Positions 1-9,468 of a DNA stretch of 64,000 nt are shown piece after piece. Both the position numbers and the translations under genes were made by a program. The DNA lies in NCBI RefSeq assembly GCF_028473645.1, contig NZ_CP097269.1, positions 3,552,001 through 3,616,000 of the forward strand, given 5' to 3'. The notes under the pieces are model-generated. The model was not told the DNA's origin. It made no database searches and worked only from the letters and a program-made list of their open reading frames with translations. Origin of the DNA: Acidovorax sp. GBBC 1281. Lineage in GTDB: Bacteria > Pseudomonadota > Gammaproteobacteria > Burkholderiales > Burkholderiaceae_C. Within the stretch, counting starts at the first letter, position 1. Each line of letters opens with the position of its first letter.

Positions 1-843
1 GGTCACTACCTTCTGAATACCTGCGCCGTGATCAGCCGGATCATAGACAAACAGGCCCATATTGGAAGCCAGATATATCTTGTCCTGAAACTTGCACACC
101 GATGTGAAGAGCTGGTTGTCATCGACCGACGACAGGCTCTTGAACCCGTCCTCGGCATTGCCCAGGAGCAAGGTTCCATTGGACCCGCACATCCAGATGC
201 GTGCCTCCGACTCCACGTACATATTGACGATGCGGTCTGCCACCGGGGGCAACTCGATCTCGCGCCATTGGGCACCATCGAAGAAGAAGGCTTTGGGCGG
301 TAACCATTCTGCGTGCTGATAGCCTGCGGCATAGATCGCGCTTTCATGCGGGCCATTGATGACCGACAGGGCGATGCATTGCTCTCTGGTTGTTCTGGTG
401 TCCTGCAACAAGCCCGCATCCATGTGCTGCCAGTTGTTCGGCCCATGCCGCTTGTAAACCTGCCCTTTGTACCCGCAGGCATAGAGACAGTCCCCTATCT
501 GCTGAATATCGGCCAGATATCCCCAGCCTTCGGCATCAGCGCTGAAAACGCCAGCGCCGGGGATTTTCTCTAATAGTGGGTCGTGATCACCAATGTAACG
601 AACATCCCCTTCCTCAGAAAGAACTAGAACGTCATCGAAAACTTCGTCTTGAGGGCCAAAATACGTTAGGGAAACCGCACGCCAGTCCTGATCATTTCTT
701 CCCCACCGAGGTTCACAGTTGCTGTCATAACGAACTATCCGGGTAAATTGCGCAAAGTTTTCCAATGCATCGCCTGCGCCAGCAATATATACGCTGTCAC
801 CAGTTAAAACCATGGCTGTTGTTAAAGTAAGTTCCGCGCTCAT
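1..843 (-). CDS. Beta-propeller-like protein, candidate T6SS immunity partner (partial, 3' end outside window)
   Basis: An open frame starts at ATG 843 and runs to the left edge with no stop, giving at least 281 residues. The start overlaps the stop of the upstream toxin gene (ATGA), so the two are translationally coupled. The protein shows repeated short units ending in patterns such as YIAGAG, YACGYKGQVYK, YAAGYQ, WMCGSNGTLL and YLASNMGLFVY, which suggest a WD40/YVTN-like beta-propeller. No signal peptide is visible. Being the last gene of a vgrG-adaptor-toxin unit, it is a natural immunity candidate, but this rests on position and could be wrong; it might instead be a second effector or accessory factor. 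Confidence 0.72.
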   Translation of the reverse strand, partial: MSAELTLTTAMVLTGDSVYIAGAGDALENFAQFTRIVRYDSNCEPRWGRNDQDWRAVSLTYFGPQDEVFDDVLVLSEEGDVRYIGDHDPLLEKIPGAGVFSADAEGWGYLADIQQIGDCLYACGYKGQVYKRHGPNNWQHMDAGLLQDTRTTREQCIALSVINGPHESAIYAAGYQHAEWLPPKAFFFDGAQWREIELPPVADRIVNMYVESEARIWMCGSNGTLLLGNAEDGFKSLSSVDDNQLFTSVCKFQDKIYLASNMGLFVYDPADHGAGIQKVVT

Positions 844-2012
844 CGCTTCCTTCTTCCTCCTGCGGGAGGTCTACGGTTATTGTCGTTTGTGGTCCCGCCA
901 TTCTCCAGATGCGCCTTTGCATCACCTTCGGGTGGCTTACCCGCTCCATTCATGGAGCGATTATCATTTTCGAAATTGGGATACGCTTTCCGGACCTCGG
1001 CTTCAATCTGTGCTTTGCAATCGGGCCTCGCCGCAATAGCAGCTTTCATTGCCACCGGCACCGCCTCGCTGACCGGCAGGGTGCCGACGGGGCCGTTATC
1101 CGTTCGCTTCGCCGCCTGGCATAACTCGTCGTCGCACTGGTGCGCTGTATTGTGCTCCGAGCCCTCCGTGCGAGCATTACCTTGCAGGCAGATCGACGGC
1201 CCGCCGCCGAAGGTCGCCATGCCCGGGATGCGTCCGATGCCCTTGCTGCCTTGAGCCCGGTTGCTGGTTCTGGCCAAGGTGTCGGGGATGATGTGGTGGG
1301 CTTGCTGGGTCGGACCACATTTATTGCGGATGTCATCGTAGGTGCCAACAATGCAGGGGCCACCCGTGCCCGGTATGTATCCTCCAGGGGGAGGTGATGC
1401 CCCGCCGGTCCGATTGCTTTTCTGGCTTCTTGCGCCAGTCCCTGCGCCCGGCACTTTCTTGAGCACCATGCCGGTCAGCAATCGCTCGCCCAACTCCAGG
1501 GCAGGCTGCACCATGTCCGGCGTCTCGCCCGTGATCACCCAGTCCGCAGCGCTGTCCAATGCGGTGGCGGCCGAGTCTGTACCGGCACCCACACCAGCGA
1601 CGACACCGCCCGCCGTGGCGGTAGCACCGCCTACGGTCGCCATGCCCGCGCCGACTGGCGCTCCAATCCCCGTGGCGGCCACTGCGCCACCGGCTGCTGC
1701 TGTGACCCCTCCCGCCATCGCCACCTTGCCGCCCGTGTCCATGGCATTCGCACCGAATTCGTGCAGTGGTTCCGACAGGTTGTCTTTGTAGTATTGCGCG
1801 GCGTCCTTGACGCCTTGCTTGAACCACTCCCACCAACTCTCTTCCTTTGTCTCCGGCTGGTCGTTGGGCTCACTGAGAGAGGGGCTGGTCTTGGGCAGAA
1901 TGCATCCGACGCAATTGCCGATGGGACCCGGACGCGCAAAATCGTTGGGTTTCACCCGCGCCGTTTTCGTCGCGGGCGTGTCCTCGGACCAGAATGGAAG
2001 CGGTGGACTCAT
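840..2012 (-). CDS. T6SS cargo toxin with HNH/LHH-like nuclease C-terminus
   Basis: 390 aa. The N-terminus (about 1-60) is Pro-rich with a CVGC pair and has no recognisable PAAR domain. Residues about 95-145 are a long Gly/Ala-rich hydrophobic stretch of the kind seen in membrane-crossing parts of T6SS effectors. The C-terminal part (about 235-370) carries QAHHIIPD (His239-240) and GSEHNTAHQCDD (His287, His291), the His-rich signature of HNH/LHH-type toxin nucleases. ATGA overlaps join it to the DUF2169 gene upstream and the propeller gene downstream. The inferred role is a DNase-type antibacterial effector loaded on VgrG1 through the DUF2169 adaptor. Substrate and exact toxin family are not established. 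Confidence 0.75.
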   Translation of the reverse strand: MSPPLPFWSEDTPATKTARVKPNDFARPGPIGNCVGCILPKTSPSLSEPNDQPETKEESWWEWFKQGVKDAAQYYKDNLSEPLHEFGANAMDTGGKVAMAGGVTAAAGGAVAATGIGAPVGAGMATVGGATATAGGVVAGVGAGTDSAATALDSAADWVITGETPDMVQPALELGERLLTGMVLKKVPGAGTGARSQKSNRTGGASPPPGGYIPGTGGPCIVGTYDDIRNKCGPTQQAHHIIPDTLARTSNRAQGSKGIGRIPGMATFGGGPSICLQGNARTEGSEHNTAHQCDDELCQAAKRTDNGPVGTLPVSEAVPVAMKAAIAARPDCKAQIEAEVRKAYPNFENDNRSMNGAGKPPEGDAKAHLENGGTTNDNNRRPPAGGRRKR

Positions 2013-3121
2013 ATGGGTGCCGTCCCATTTCTGAGTTCAAGCACACGCACGCCAAACTGAGCCGCCACGTGGATACGCCAGATGCAACTCAGCGTCATTG
2101 CCTCAAGGTCGAAAACCAAAGTATCCAGCCGCATGGGAAGCGGCAGGACAGGCCCTAGTTGCAGGCGAACCACCGCATGCAGCGCAGGCTTGGGCAGCAG
2201 ACACTGGAAAAGGCGTTGTTCCGGCGTGAGGCCCGCCAAGACGATCTCTTCTCCGCCTCGAGGGTAAGGAATCTGCTGGTCCTGCGGGGCACAATTCCAG
2301 TAGCTGAAGTCAAAATCCAGAGGCTGACGGGGCCACCGGCTTTCTTTCCACGTTGCATCATAGGTGCCGGCCTTCTGCCTTCGGGGGCTCCACCATTTTC
2401 CCACTGGTCCCACACCGACTGGGGCGTAACGCATGGCATTGGCTGCATTGGCATCAAAATGCAGATCGAAAACTTCGATCTGAGGTGCCGGGACTTCGCT
2501 GACATGGCTCTTCTTCAGCCAGGCCTTATCCACCCAGCCGCAGCCGATGGGATTGGGGTCGTAGGGTGCCCAAATTTCCGGGTTGTGACCTTCCGCCAGT
2601 TGCTGGGGCCATTGGCAGGTACCACCGTAGGCCAGTTTCCAGCGCAAAGGCACCTGGTTGACTTTTTCCGGCTCGGTGACCTTCCAACCCAGCAAACCGC
2701 GCTTCATCTGGCGCGGCCCGGTGACCGCGAGCACCTTTTGCCAATCCCCTATGCGCACGCCCACCGGCCATCGTTGGTGAGGTTGGCCGTCAGGTGCATA
2801 GGCTGTTGCGTTGGCCAAAAGGATGTCGCATTGCGGCTTGTAGGGCGCGTAATCGCTCTCCTGGATGCAGCTGCTGGTATTGGGCAACCCGTAGAACCGG
2901 TCCGCGTCGATCAAGGGGGCTTGAGCCAGCGCCAGTTGCGGGGAGCGGTCGTCGGCCAATCGCGTGAGGTCATAGGTGATGCGGCTCACCAGCACATGGA
3001 ACACTTCATCGCTGGTGTCCAGCATCTGGAAATACTGGCTCTCAAAGGCAGTGTGGTTGCGCACCTCCGCCAGAGGAGCCGCCTGCACTGGCGCAGGCAT
3101 CAGCAAGTCGGGACCGTTCAT
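2009..3121 (-). CDS. DUF2169-domain T6SS effector adaptor
   Basis: 370 aa, ATG 3121, starting 8 bp after the vgrG1 stop. It has the hallmarks of DUF2169 proteins: a beta-rich N-terminus with VSRITYDL, then DYAPYKPQCDILLANATAY, RWKLAYGG and NPIGCGWV. DUF2169 proteins are known to sit between vgrG and effector genes and to help load a specific effector onto the VgrG tip. Its position (vgrG1-DUF2169-toxin-propeller) fits this exactly. A second DUF2169 gene lies at 61119-62108 near vgrG2, and the two are clearly divergent, as expected for adaptors with different cargo. Confidence 0.88.
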   Translation of the reverse strand: MNGPDLLMPAPVQAAPLAEVRNHTAFESQYFQMLDTSDEVFHVLVSRITYDLTRLADDRSPQLALAQAPLIDADRFYGLPNTSSCIQESDYAPYKPQCDILLANATAYAPDGQPHQRWPVGVRIGDWQKVLAVTGPRQMKRGLLGWKVTEPEKVNQVPLRWKLAYGGTCQWPQQLAEGHNPEIWAPYDPNPIGCGWVDKAWLKKSHVSEVPAPQIEVFDLHFDANAANAMRYAPVGVGPVGKWWSPRRQKAGTYDATWKESRWPRQPLDFDFSYWNCAPQDQQIPYPRGGEEIVLAGLTPEQRLFQCLLPKPALHAVVRLQLGPVLPLPMRLDTLVFDLEAMTLSCIWRIHVAAQFGVRVLELRNGTAPI

Positions 3122-3129
3122 GGCGCCGC

Positions 3130-5427
3130 TCAGTTCAGATCAATGCGTTTGGATTCCACGCCGATGTGCTTGGAGCCGACGACATCGATGTCTTGTCCGT
3201 TGATGGTGATGGTGCCGTCAGCTTTCATCACCATCATGCTTTGCCCTACCTTGAAGGTAATGCTGTCGGGTTCCATGGTGATGCTGGACGTGCTACCGCC
3301 GCTCCCGCTTCCCTCATCGCTGGGAGCCTGGATGTGCTTGGCATTTCCATCACCTCCGGGTACGCCGCCAAAACCGCCGCCTACGGTCAGCTCGTATTTC
3401 TTACCCACCGTGGTGCTCTTGTCGGCTCCGATCTTGGCTGTCTGGGTCTTGCCCACGATGGTGGCCATGATCGCGCCGACGTTGAGGTTATAGACCACGC
3501 CCACGTTTTCCATGCGGCCGATGCCCACGTTTTGCATGGAGGCGATGCCGATGGTTTCGGTCTTGAACTTGCCGACCTTGATCGACCAGTTGTTGCCGAT
3601 CTTGTCCTTCTCATTGCGACCGATGGTTTTTGTCCGGTTCTTGCCGATGCTCACCGTCTCGTCGATACCGACGTCCTCGCGGCGGTTGTCCCCGATGCTG
3701 ATCTTCTCGTCATGGTCCACCCGCTCGGTTCGGTTGTTGTGGACCGTGATGTCCTCATTCCGGTCCACCGTTTCCGTCCGGTCGCGGTGGATGACGTTGG
3801 TCTCGTCCCGGTCGATGGTTTTTTGCCGATCCCGACCCACCCAATGGGTCTCATCGTTCTCGACCTCCACCAACTGGTCCTTCTGCGCATGCAGCCACAG
3901 CTGCTCGGCCCCGGCCTTGTCCTCGAAGCGGATGGCGTTGGCATCGCCCGCCCCATCTTTCATGCCCGCCCCGAAGGCTCCGCCCTTGCTGGATTTGGTC
4001 TTGATGCCCGATTGCGTGGCGTTGCCCGGCAGCGCCCACGGCGGCATGTTGTCGGCGTTATAGACGCAGCCGGTGATGATGGGATAGTCCGGATCACCAT
4101 TCAAAAAATCTACGACGACTTCTTGGTTGATCCGCGGAATGAAGACGGCCCCGAAGCCCGAGCCTGCCCAGCTGCTCGATACCCGCACCCAGCAACTGGA
4201 GTTCTCGTTCATCGCCCCGATGCGGTCCCAGTGGAACTGCACCTTGACGCGTCCGTACTGGTCGGGCCAGATCTCCTCGCCGGGCGGGCCCACCACCACG
4301 GCGGTCTGCGGGCCGGTGGTGCGCGGCTTGCGCGTGGTGCGCTCAGGCGTGTAGGGCAAGCTGGTGGGCTGGGCTTGCAGGGTGAACTTCTGGAAGGACC
4401 CTTCTTCCTGCGGCGTGCCCTTGGGGCCGGGCGCGGCGGCGCTGACCCGGGGGTTTTCCTTGAAGTGGTATTCGATGCCGGTCAACAGGTACTGCTGGTT
4501 CTGGTCGTCCCGCGGATAGTTCTCCAGCGTGAACGTGTAGCCGGGGGCGAGCGCCCGGTGGCGCGACTGGCCCCGGACGGTGCTTTGGCCGGTGAGGCTC
4601 GATTGCAGGCGTACTCGGGCATAGGCTTCGCCATCGCCGAACTGGGTGTAGCCGCCCGGCCATTCGTAGACTTCGTGGGCGTCGTGCGCGTGCCCCGGCG
4701 GGGTCTGGCGCATGTTGGACAGGTCGGCACGGGGTTTTTGGAAGTCGTAGTCGTCGTTGTAGTGCCGGCCCGAATGGATCGCCTGGTGCAGTTCCCAGGC
4801 GTGGATGTTTTCCTTGTCGGCGACCACAGCCTTCTCAGGGGGATAAAACGGGATGACCGCCGCCCCCGGTAGCGGGCTGTGTGAGGCGACGATGTCGTCG
4901 GCGAGGATCAGGGTGTGCTGGCCCGCGGCATGCTCGAAGTAGTAGTACGCCCCTTCGTGCTCCAGCAGCCGGGACACGAAGTCGCAATCGCTCTCGCCGT
5001 ATTGCACGCAATAGTCCCAGCTGCGGTAGCTGCGGGTGAGCTTCTTTTGCAGGGGGTAGCCGTATTTGCCCAAGACCTCTTCGACGATCTCCGGCGCGGT
5101 CTTGTTCTGGAATATTTTGAAATCGGTCTTGCGGGTGGCGAGCCACAGCCAGGGCTGCAGGCGCAGGCGGTAAGAGTAATACCGGTGGTCCTCGCCCTGC
5201 ATGCCGAAGCGGGTGACGATGCCGTCCAGGTAGCGCCGGCCGCCGCCCTGCGTTTCCACCACGACCGTGGCGTTCTTGCCCAGCAAGGCCTTCGGGTCGA
5301 TGTTTTTGCTGTCGCTCAACAAATCAAGGTCGAAACAGAACAGTTGGCTGATAGCTTCCTTGCCCTGCAACTGCCGGAACTGCAGTTGCTCTCCCAGGGG
5401 CGTTTGGATCGTGACTCTGCGGGTCAT
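3130..5427 (-). CDS. vgrG: VgrG spike protein, copy 1
   Basis: 765 aa from ATG 5427 (MTRRVTIQTPLG), chosen because copy 2 starts at the same residue; an in-frame ATG at 5559 would add 44 residues with no counterpart. The order is a gp27-like N-terminus (about 1-370), a gp5 OB-fold (IWPDQYGRVKVQFHWDR, about residue 395) and a long gp5-like beta-helix of VGxxRxxTxxRNExxxVxxNR-type repeats. The tip differs from copy 2: a Gly-rich linker (GGGFGGVPGGDG) and then a DGTITINGQDIDV segment. It forms the T6SS puncturing spike, and the divergent tip probably selects the neighbouring adaptor/toxin pair. Confidence 0.95.
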   Translation of the reverse strand: MTRRVTIQTPLGEQLQFRQLQGKEAISQLFCFDLDLLSDSKNIDPKALLGKNATVVVETQGGGRRYLDGIVTRFGMQGEDHRYYSYRLRLQPWLWLATRKTDFKIFQNKTAPEIVEEVLGKYGYPLQKKLTRSYRSWDYCVQYGESDCDFVSRLLEHEGAYYYFEHAAGQHTLILADDIVASHSPLPGAAVIPFYPPEKAVVADKENIHAWELHQAIHSGRHYNDDYDFQKPRADLSNMRQTPPGHAHDAHEVYEWPGGYTQFGDGEAYARVRLQSSLTGQSTVRGQSRHRALAPGYTFTLENYPRDDQNQQYLLTGIEYHFKENPRVSAAAPGPKGTPQEEGSFQKFTLQAQPTSLPYTPERTTRKPRTTGPQTAVVVGPPGEEIWPDQYGRVKVQFHWDRIGAMNENSSCWVRVSSSWAGSGFGAVFIPRINQEVVVDFLNGDPDYPIITGCVYNADNMPPWALPGNATQSGIKTKSSKGGAFGAGMKDGAGDANAIRFEDKAGAEQLWLHAQKDQLVEVENDETHWVGRDRQKTIDRDETNVIHRDRTETVDRNEDITVHNNRTERVDHDEKISIGDNRREDVGIDETVSIGKNRTKTIGRNEKDKIGNNWSIKVGKFKTETIGIASMQNVGIGRMENVGVVYNLNVGAIMATIVGKTQTAKIGADKSTTVGKKYELTVGGGFGGVPGGDGNAKHIQAPSDEGSGSGGSTSSITMEPDSITFKVGQSMMVMKADGTITINGQDIDVVGSKHIGVESKRIDLN

Positions 5428-5480
5428 GTTTGGCAGGCCCGTGTATCGGACCGTTACATTGAAATGGCCGCGATCATATA
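3557..5480 (-). repeat. Large inverted repeat, left arm (vgrG core)
   Basis: This 1.92-kb arm is nearly identical in inverted orientation to 58284-60206. Homology begins about 53 bp upstream of each vgrG start (ATATGATCGCGGCCATTTC) and ends abruptly in the beta-helix after the codons for GKFKTE. Only scattered substitutions were noticed by eye, and the two arms have the same length to within one or two bases. They enclose about 53 kb holding the whole ICE. Homologous recombination between them would invert that segment but would not exchange the tips, which lie outside the arms. Confidence 0.9.
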
Positions 5481-5883
5481 TCGCTGTGCGGAAAGTCCGG
5501 AAATTTTTACCCCAGCCGCCGATGGGACATTGCGGCAGGGTTGCGTGACTTATCCGCAAAACATGTAAGCGCTGGAGGCAGGCAGCCTCCTTCGGCCCAG
5601 GCTAGGGTTCGCGGCCACACAGGTTTCCGCGATCCATCACCCAAACATGGTTCTCGTAGTACCCGAACCCTCGACGCCATCACGCCACTGTCCTGCTTCT
5701 TCGGACCTGCACGCCTGGCAACAAAAATCAAAGCGATCCGAGACCAGCGGTCCAAAAAGCCCACGGCCCCAAGGGCAAGGGGCCATAAGGGTGAACGGGC
5801 CTACACGGAAATGGTGCAGGACAAAAGGAAAAGGGGGAAAGGCCCGCATGCGACCGCCGCCCATGCGCCATTCGCTCACCCGG
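5481..5883. other. Intergenic region between vgrG1 and integrase
   Basis: No convincing gene. It holds the vgrG1 upstream region beyond the shared repeat, so the distal promoter sequence differs between the two vgrG copies. A short hairpin GGAGGC-aggca-GCCTCC lies at about 5573-5590. In the minus direction, just after the integrase, GGCCCC...GGGGCC followed by a short T run (about 5752-5788) could act as its terminator, weakly. No tRNA gene is visible here. Confidence 0.5.
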
Positions 5884-7266
5884 TCATCGCGGCCCCGGCC
5901 CCGTGTGATACCTCGGCGCGCGCGGCACGTCGCCCGTGATGCCGAATTCCCGCTTCGCCAGGGCTTTGAGGTAGGCTTCGATGACTTCCAGGCTGTCGGG
6001 GGCCTGCGGCGCGGCGGTGACCTTCTCCACCGGCTCGCCGGATTCCCAGCGGTCCAGGCGGTCGGCCCAGTCCTGCATCATCATCCGCCGCTGCTCCACA
6101 TAGTCCGCATGGTTGTAGGCGGCGCGGATCTGGTCGGGGTCGGCATGGGACAGTTGGACCTCGATCCATTCCTTGTGGTAGCCCAGTTCGTTGAGCGCGG
6201 TGGAAATGGTGGCGCGGATGCCGTGCCCGGTCAATTGGTCCCGGTAGCCCATGCGGTGCAGCGCGCCGTTGAGGGTGTTTTCGCTGATGCGCATCTTGAG
6301 GCTGCTGCGGTGGGGCAGCAGGTAGCGCTGGGCGGGGCGATGGGACTGGGCCTGCAGCAGTTGCCGCACGATGGTGATGGCCTGCCGGGGCAGCGGCACG
6401 ATGTAGGGCGGGATGGTCTTGCCCAGACGGCGCAGTTTCATCTGCAGTTGCTTGACGAGGACGGGCGGGATGATCCACAGGCCCCGCTCCAGGTCGAACT
6501 GGTCGGGCGTGGCCGAACGCAGTTCTCCGGTGCGAACGCCGGTCAGCAGCAAGAGCATCAAGCCCTGCCGCGTGGTGTCCAGTCCGCCGTAGCTGCGAAG
6601 CGCCCGCAGGAACGCCGGGATTTCCTCCATGCGCAGGAAGGGGTTGTGCGAGACGGGCGGCTTGGGCAGGGCGACGATATCGAGGTCGCTGGCGGGGTTG
6701 TAGCGCAATCCTTTCTCGACCATGGCATAGCGGAACATCTGGTTGAACCAGGTGCGGACTTTCTCTGCGGTGGTGAAGGCTTTGCGGCGCTCGATGCGGC
6801 GCAGCACCTCCAGCAGATGGGGCTGTTCGACCTCAAAGATGGAGTGCTTGCCGAGTGTGGGCAGTACGTCCCTGGCGAAGATGCGGTCGATCTGCGACAG
6901 GGTGCTTTGCCGGCCCGTCTTGAGGCTCAATGCCTTGAAGTCGCGCCAGGTCTGAAAGACTGCCTTGAACGTGTTGAGGGGAGCGGCGAGGGTTTCGGCT
7001 TTGCATTGCGTCCGGTAGGTGCGCGGGTCGATGCCTTTGACCAGTTGGCTGCGCAGCTCGTCGCGCTGTTCACGGGCCTGCTTGAGGGACAGTTCGGGAT
7101 AGGGACCGAGCGCCACGCGCTGCTGCTTCGATGCCCAGGAAAAACGGAAGTGCCATTTCTTGGCACCCTTGCCGCTGACGAACAGCACCAGACCATCGGT
7201 GTCGTTGAGCGTGTAGTTTCGACCGGTGGTCCGGGCCTGTCGAACGACTGCATCTGTCAATGCCAT
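5884..7266 (-). CDS. int: P4-type tyrosine recombinase (ICE/island integrase)
   Basis: 460 aa with an N-terminal arm-binding domain (DUF4102-like, about 1-90), a core-binding domain and a catalytic domain. Visible catalytic residues are Arg245 (LLTGVRTGEL), the HGIR box (His348, Arg351), His374 (QLSHADPDQIRAAY) and the probable nucleophile Tyr384. It is full length for the family, so it may be active. It is transcribed leftward, away from the alpA/parA block, and its start lies about 220 bp from a tRNA-3'-end-like att site at 7489-7513. In ICEclc-type elements int also starts roughly 200 bp inside its att site, so by that rule the interior of the element lies to the left of this gene, not to the right. 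Confidence 0.93.
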   Translation of the reverse strand: MALTDAVVRQARTTGRNYTLNDTDGLVLFVSGKGAKKWHFRFSWASKQQRVALGPYPELSLKQAREQRDELRSQLVKGIDPRTYRTQCKAETLAAPLNTFKAVFQTWRDFKALSLKTGRQSTLSQIDRIFARDVLPTLGKHSIFEVEQPHLLEVLRRIERRKAFTTAEKVRTWFNQMFRYAMVEKGLRYNPASDLDIVALPKPPVSHNPFLRMEEIPAFLRALRSYGGLDTTRQGLMLLLLTGVRTGELRSATPDQFDLERGLWIIPPVLVKQLQMKLRRLGKTIPPYIVPLPRQAITIVRQLLQAQSHRPAQRYLLPHRSSLKMRISENTLNGALHRMGYRDQLTGHGIRATISTALNELGYHKEWIEVQLSHADPDQIRAAYNHADYVEQRRMMMQDWADRLDRWESGEPVEKVTAAPQAPDSLEVIEAYLKALAKREFGITGDVPRAPRYHTGPGPR

Positions 7267-7488
7267 GGGGCACTCTCCTCAGATTTGAAGAGAGGTGTAC
7301 CGACCGTGTGGGGGCTTGGCAGCAAACAATCCGCTCCACCGCGTGACCGTATTCCGTGTACTAGTTTATGTACTACTTCGGGCCGGTTGGCAGTGGAATT
7401 CAGCGGAACTCGCTGGACGACCCACAGGGCGTTACCCCTGTGGAATCAATGGCCTACGGACCTTGGTAGATGTCCATAGAAGAGAAAC

Positions 7489-7513
7489 TGGAGCGGGAAA
7501 AGGGACTAGAACT
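7489..7513 (-). other. Candidate att site resembling the 3' end of tRNA-Gly
   Basis: The minus strand reads TTCTAGTCCC then TTTTCCCGCTCCA, the pattern of a T-loop/T-stem plus acceptor 3' strand. It resembles the tRNA-Gly 3' end used as attB by ICEclc-family elements (as I recall, GTCTCGTTTCCCGCTCCA; 16 of 18 positions agree). No complete tRNA surrounds it: the sequence further upstream does not fold into anticodon or D arms. It is therefore an att core (attL, attR or attP) and not a tRNA gene. I found no second copy in the window. Confidence 0.55.
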
Positions 7514-7730
7514 TAGCCTCTAACCGCTTGATTTCTAACAACTTTCTTATATCCCGGGCTTTGGGATGGACACTATTATAGACTTGTTTTTACCCATAGG
7601 CAAACGCATTGCTCGAAAGAGCGAAAAGGTCGAAGCCTTCAGGATGGTGGACCGATCATGAGGCCACGGAATCGCCCCGGCTGCACTAGACACCATCGAG
7701 CCTCAAACCTGAGGCCCAATAGGAGGTGCC

Positions 7731-7800
7731 ATGACGACCAAGCAGCCATACCCCGAAGAACTCAAGCGGGTGACCGAGGAGCGCGACATCTTAAGACCGG
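7731..7800 (+). pseudogene. IS3-family orfA remnant
   Basis: After a good ribosome-binding site (AGGAGG) an ATG opens a frame reading MTTKQPYPEELKRV then TEERDIL, which looks like the start of an IS3-family OrfA fused by an internal deletion to its leucine-zipper end (typical EERDILKK). It then breaks down. No OrfB remains, and the adjoining IS110 copy may have caused the truncation. The rest of 7514-7953 shows no gene. Confidence 0.5.
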
Positions 7801-7953
7801 CTCACACGACTTGCCGAAAGCGTGACGGAGATCAGGTGAGCTGGACGGCTCATGTCCCGACGCCCTGTTAATGTGGAAGACACAGCCAGCCGGGTGCACA
7901 AAGGCCTGGCCTGACACCGGCCGGTGCGTGGGACGCAGCGGATCGTTGGACGA

Positions 7954-9176
7954 TCAGGCGGCAGCGGAGTCGGCCATGAAGCTGTGCTTGCGCAGCATCT
8001 TGATCCAACGTGGGGCGTTGCGGGCCACACTCAACGCCTCATAGTCGACCGTCTTGTCCTCGTAGTGGCTGCCACTGGCCAGCATGGCGTAGATGGTGCG
8101 CAGCATCTTGTGCGCCAGGGCGACGACAGACTTCTTGTATCCCTTGCGGATGGCCAGCGACTCGAACTTGGCCCTCAAGGCGCAACGCGTTCGGGCCGCA
8201 GCTTGCGCGAACTCGCACAACAGCCGGCGTACCCAGGCGTTGCCTCGGCGGATCCGCCCGCTTTTGCGCTTGCCCGCGCTCTCGTTGTTGCCCGGAAAGA
8301 TACCCACGAAGCCAGCCGCTCGGCGCTACCGAACACCGCCATGTCGGAGCCGATCTCCATCAGGAGCATCGCAGCGCCTTGGATGTCGATGCCGGAAATG
8401 GTCTGCAGCAGATTCAACTGCGGCTGCCATGCCCTCAAACCGTCCAGCAGATACTGGTCCATGCGGGCGATGCGCTGCTCGATCTGCTCGATGTGCTGCA
8501 TGATCTCCTCGGCCACGAAACGGTGCACCGCGCTGAACTGCTCGGTGGTCAGGGCCTCGAACAAGTCGTCTCGGCTGGCCCGCAGGCGCCCCTTGTGATC
8601 CAGCACCTCGTGCATGGCTTGGCACGCAATGAGCGCTTTGACCATGGCCCGCGCACTGGCGCCGTGGATGTCGCTGACCACCACGTTGATGCGGATACCA
8701 CAATCCACCAGCACCTTGTGCAGCCGGTTCTTCTCGGCACTACACATGCCCACCAGCTTTTGCCGCTGGCGCGCCACCAGGCGAAGCTGACGGAAATCCA
8801 CCGGCGGGATGAACGACGCACGCAGCAGCCCGGCTCGCGCCAGCGTGGCCAGCCACTGCGCATCAGCCATATCGGTCTTGCGACCGGGCACGGCCTTGAC
8901 GTGCCGGGCATTGACCACCCACGCGATGATGCCCACCGCCTCCAGCGCCGCGAACGGGCTCTTCCAGTACACGCCTGTGCTCTCGATGACCACCACCTCG
9001 GGCCCGATCTCCAGCGCCCACTGCGCCAGGGCGCGGCGGTCGCACTTGAAGGCGCCGAAGTCGCGTTTGATCACATCCATCCGGCCGTCGTCATGTTCGA
9101 CAACGGCGCAGGCCGTGATCTTGGCCTAGTGAACGTCCAGCGCAATGACGCGCTTGTGCATCGGGGTCAAATCCAT
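7954..9176 (-). pseudogene. IS110-family transposase, broken
   Basis: A DEDD-type IS110 transposase that would read from ATG 9176 (MDLTPMHKRVIALDVH) but meets an in-frame TAG at 9126-9128, where the family has Ser/Lys after DV. It resumes (AKITACAVVEHDD) and continues through VIESTGVYWK, ARHVKAVPGRKTDMADA and QTISGIDIQGA. Near 8300 the frame shifts, and the C-terminal Tnp20 part (GIFPGNNESAGKRKSGRI, then RRLLCEFA) continues in another frame to 7954. With both a nonsense codon and a frameshift it is almost surely inactive. Sequence 9177-9468 holds its flank and no other gene. Confidence 0.88.
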
Positions 9177-9468
9177 TGCGGCTCTCCTGCAGCTTGAATC
9201 ACAATCACAAGCGTGCGGAGTTGCGCAGGTGCCGCCGACCAACGGCCTGCCGGGCAAGCCCGGTGGCTCTGTTTAATGTGGGCTGTCAGGCGCGCCCAGC
9301 CCCCCCATGGGACTGCGCAACGCTCGCAGGCAATCCTGGGTACGAGTGGTCGGTGGCGGGTCAACTTAGAGATCGCGGTCCAAGGCCATCAATAAATTGA
9401 TCGACCTCTAACCGCGCGGCTCCGCACACCCTCAGTGTTTTCCATCATCCGGGGTGCCCGCACTGTTC

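Noticed and set aside
3166..4872. Long open frame on the plus strand antisense to vgrG1 (also a similar one antisense to vgrG2 at 58148-60232)
   Set aside because: It mirrors a GC-rich, highly conserved vgrG frame, has no recognisable domain and appears in both copies only because the cores are identical.
7489..7570. A complete tRNA gene at the att-like site
   Set aside because: Only the T-arm/acceptor 3' strand pattern is present; there is no matching 5' acceptor strand, D arm or anticodon stem.
7954..9176. Programmed frameshifting in the IS110 transposase
   Set aside because: IS110 elements do not normally use it, there is no slippery run at the shift, and an additional in-frame TAG near the N-terminus already breaks the gene.
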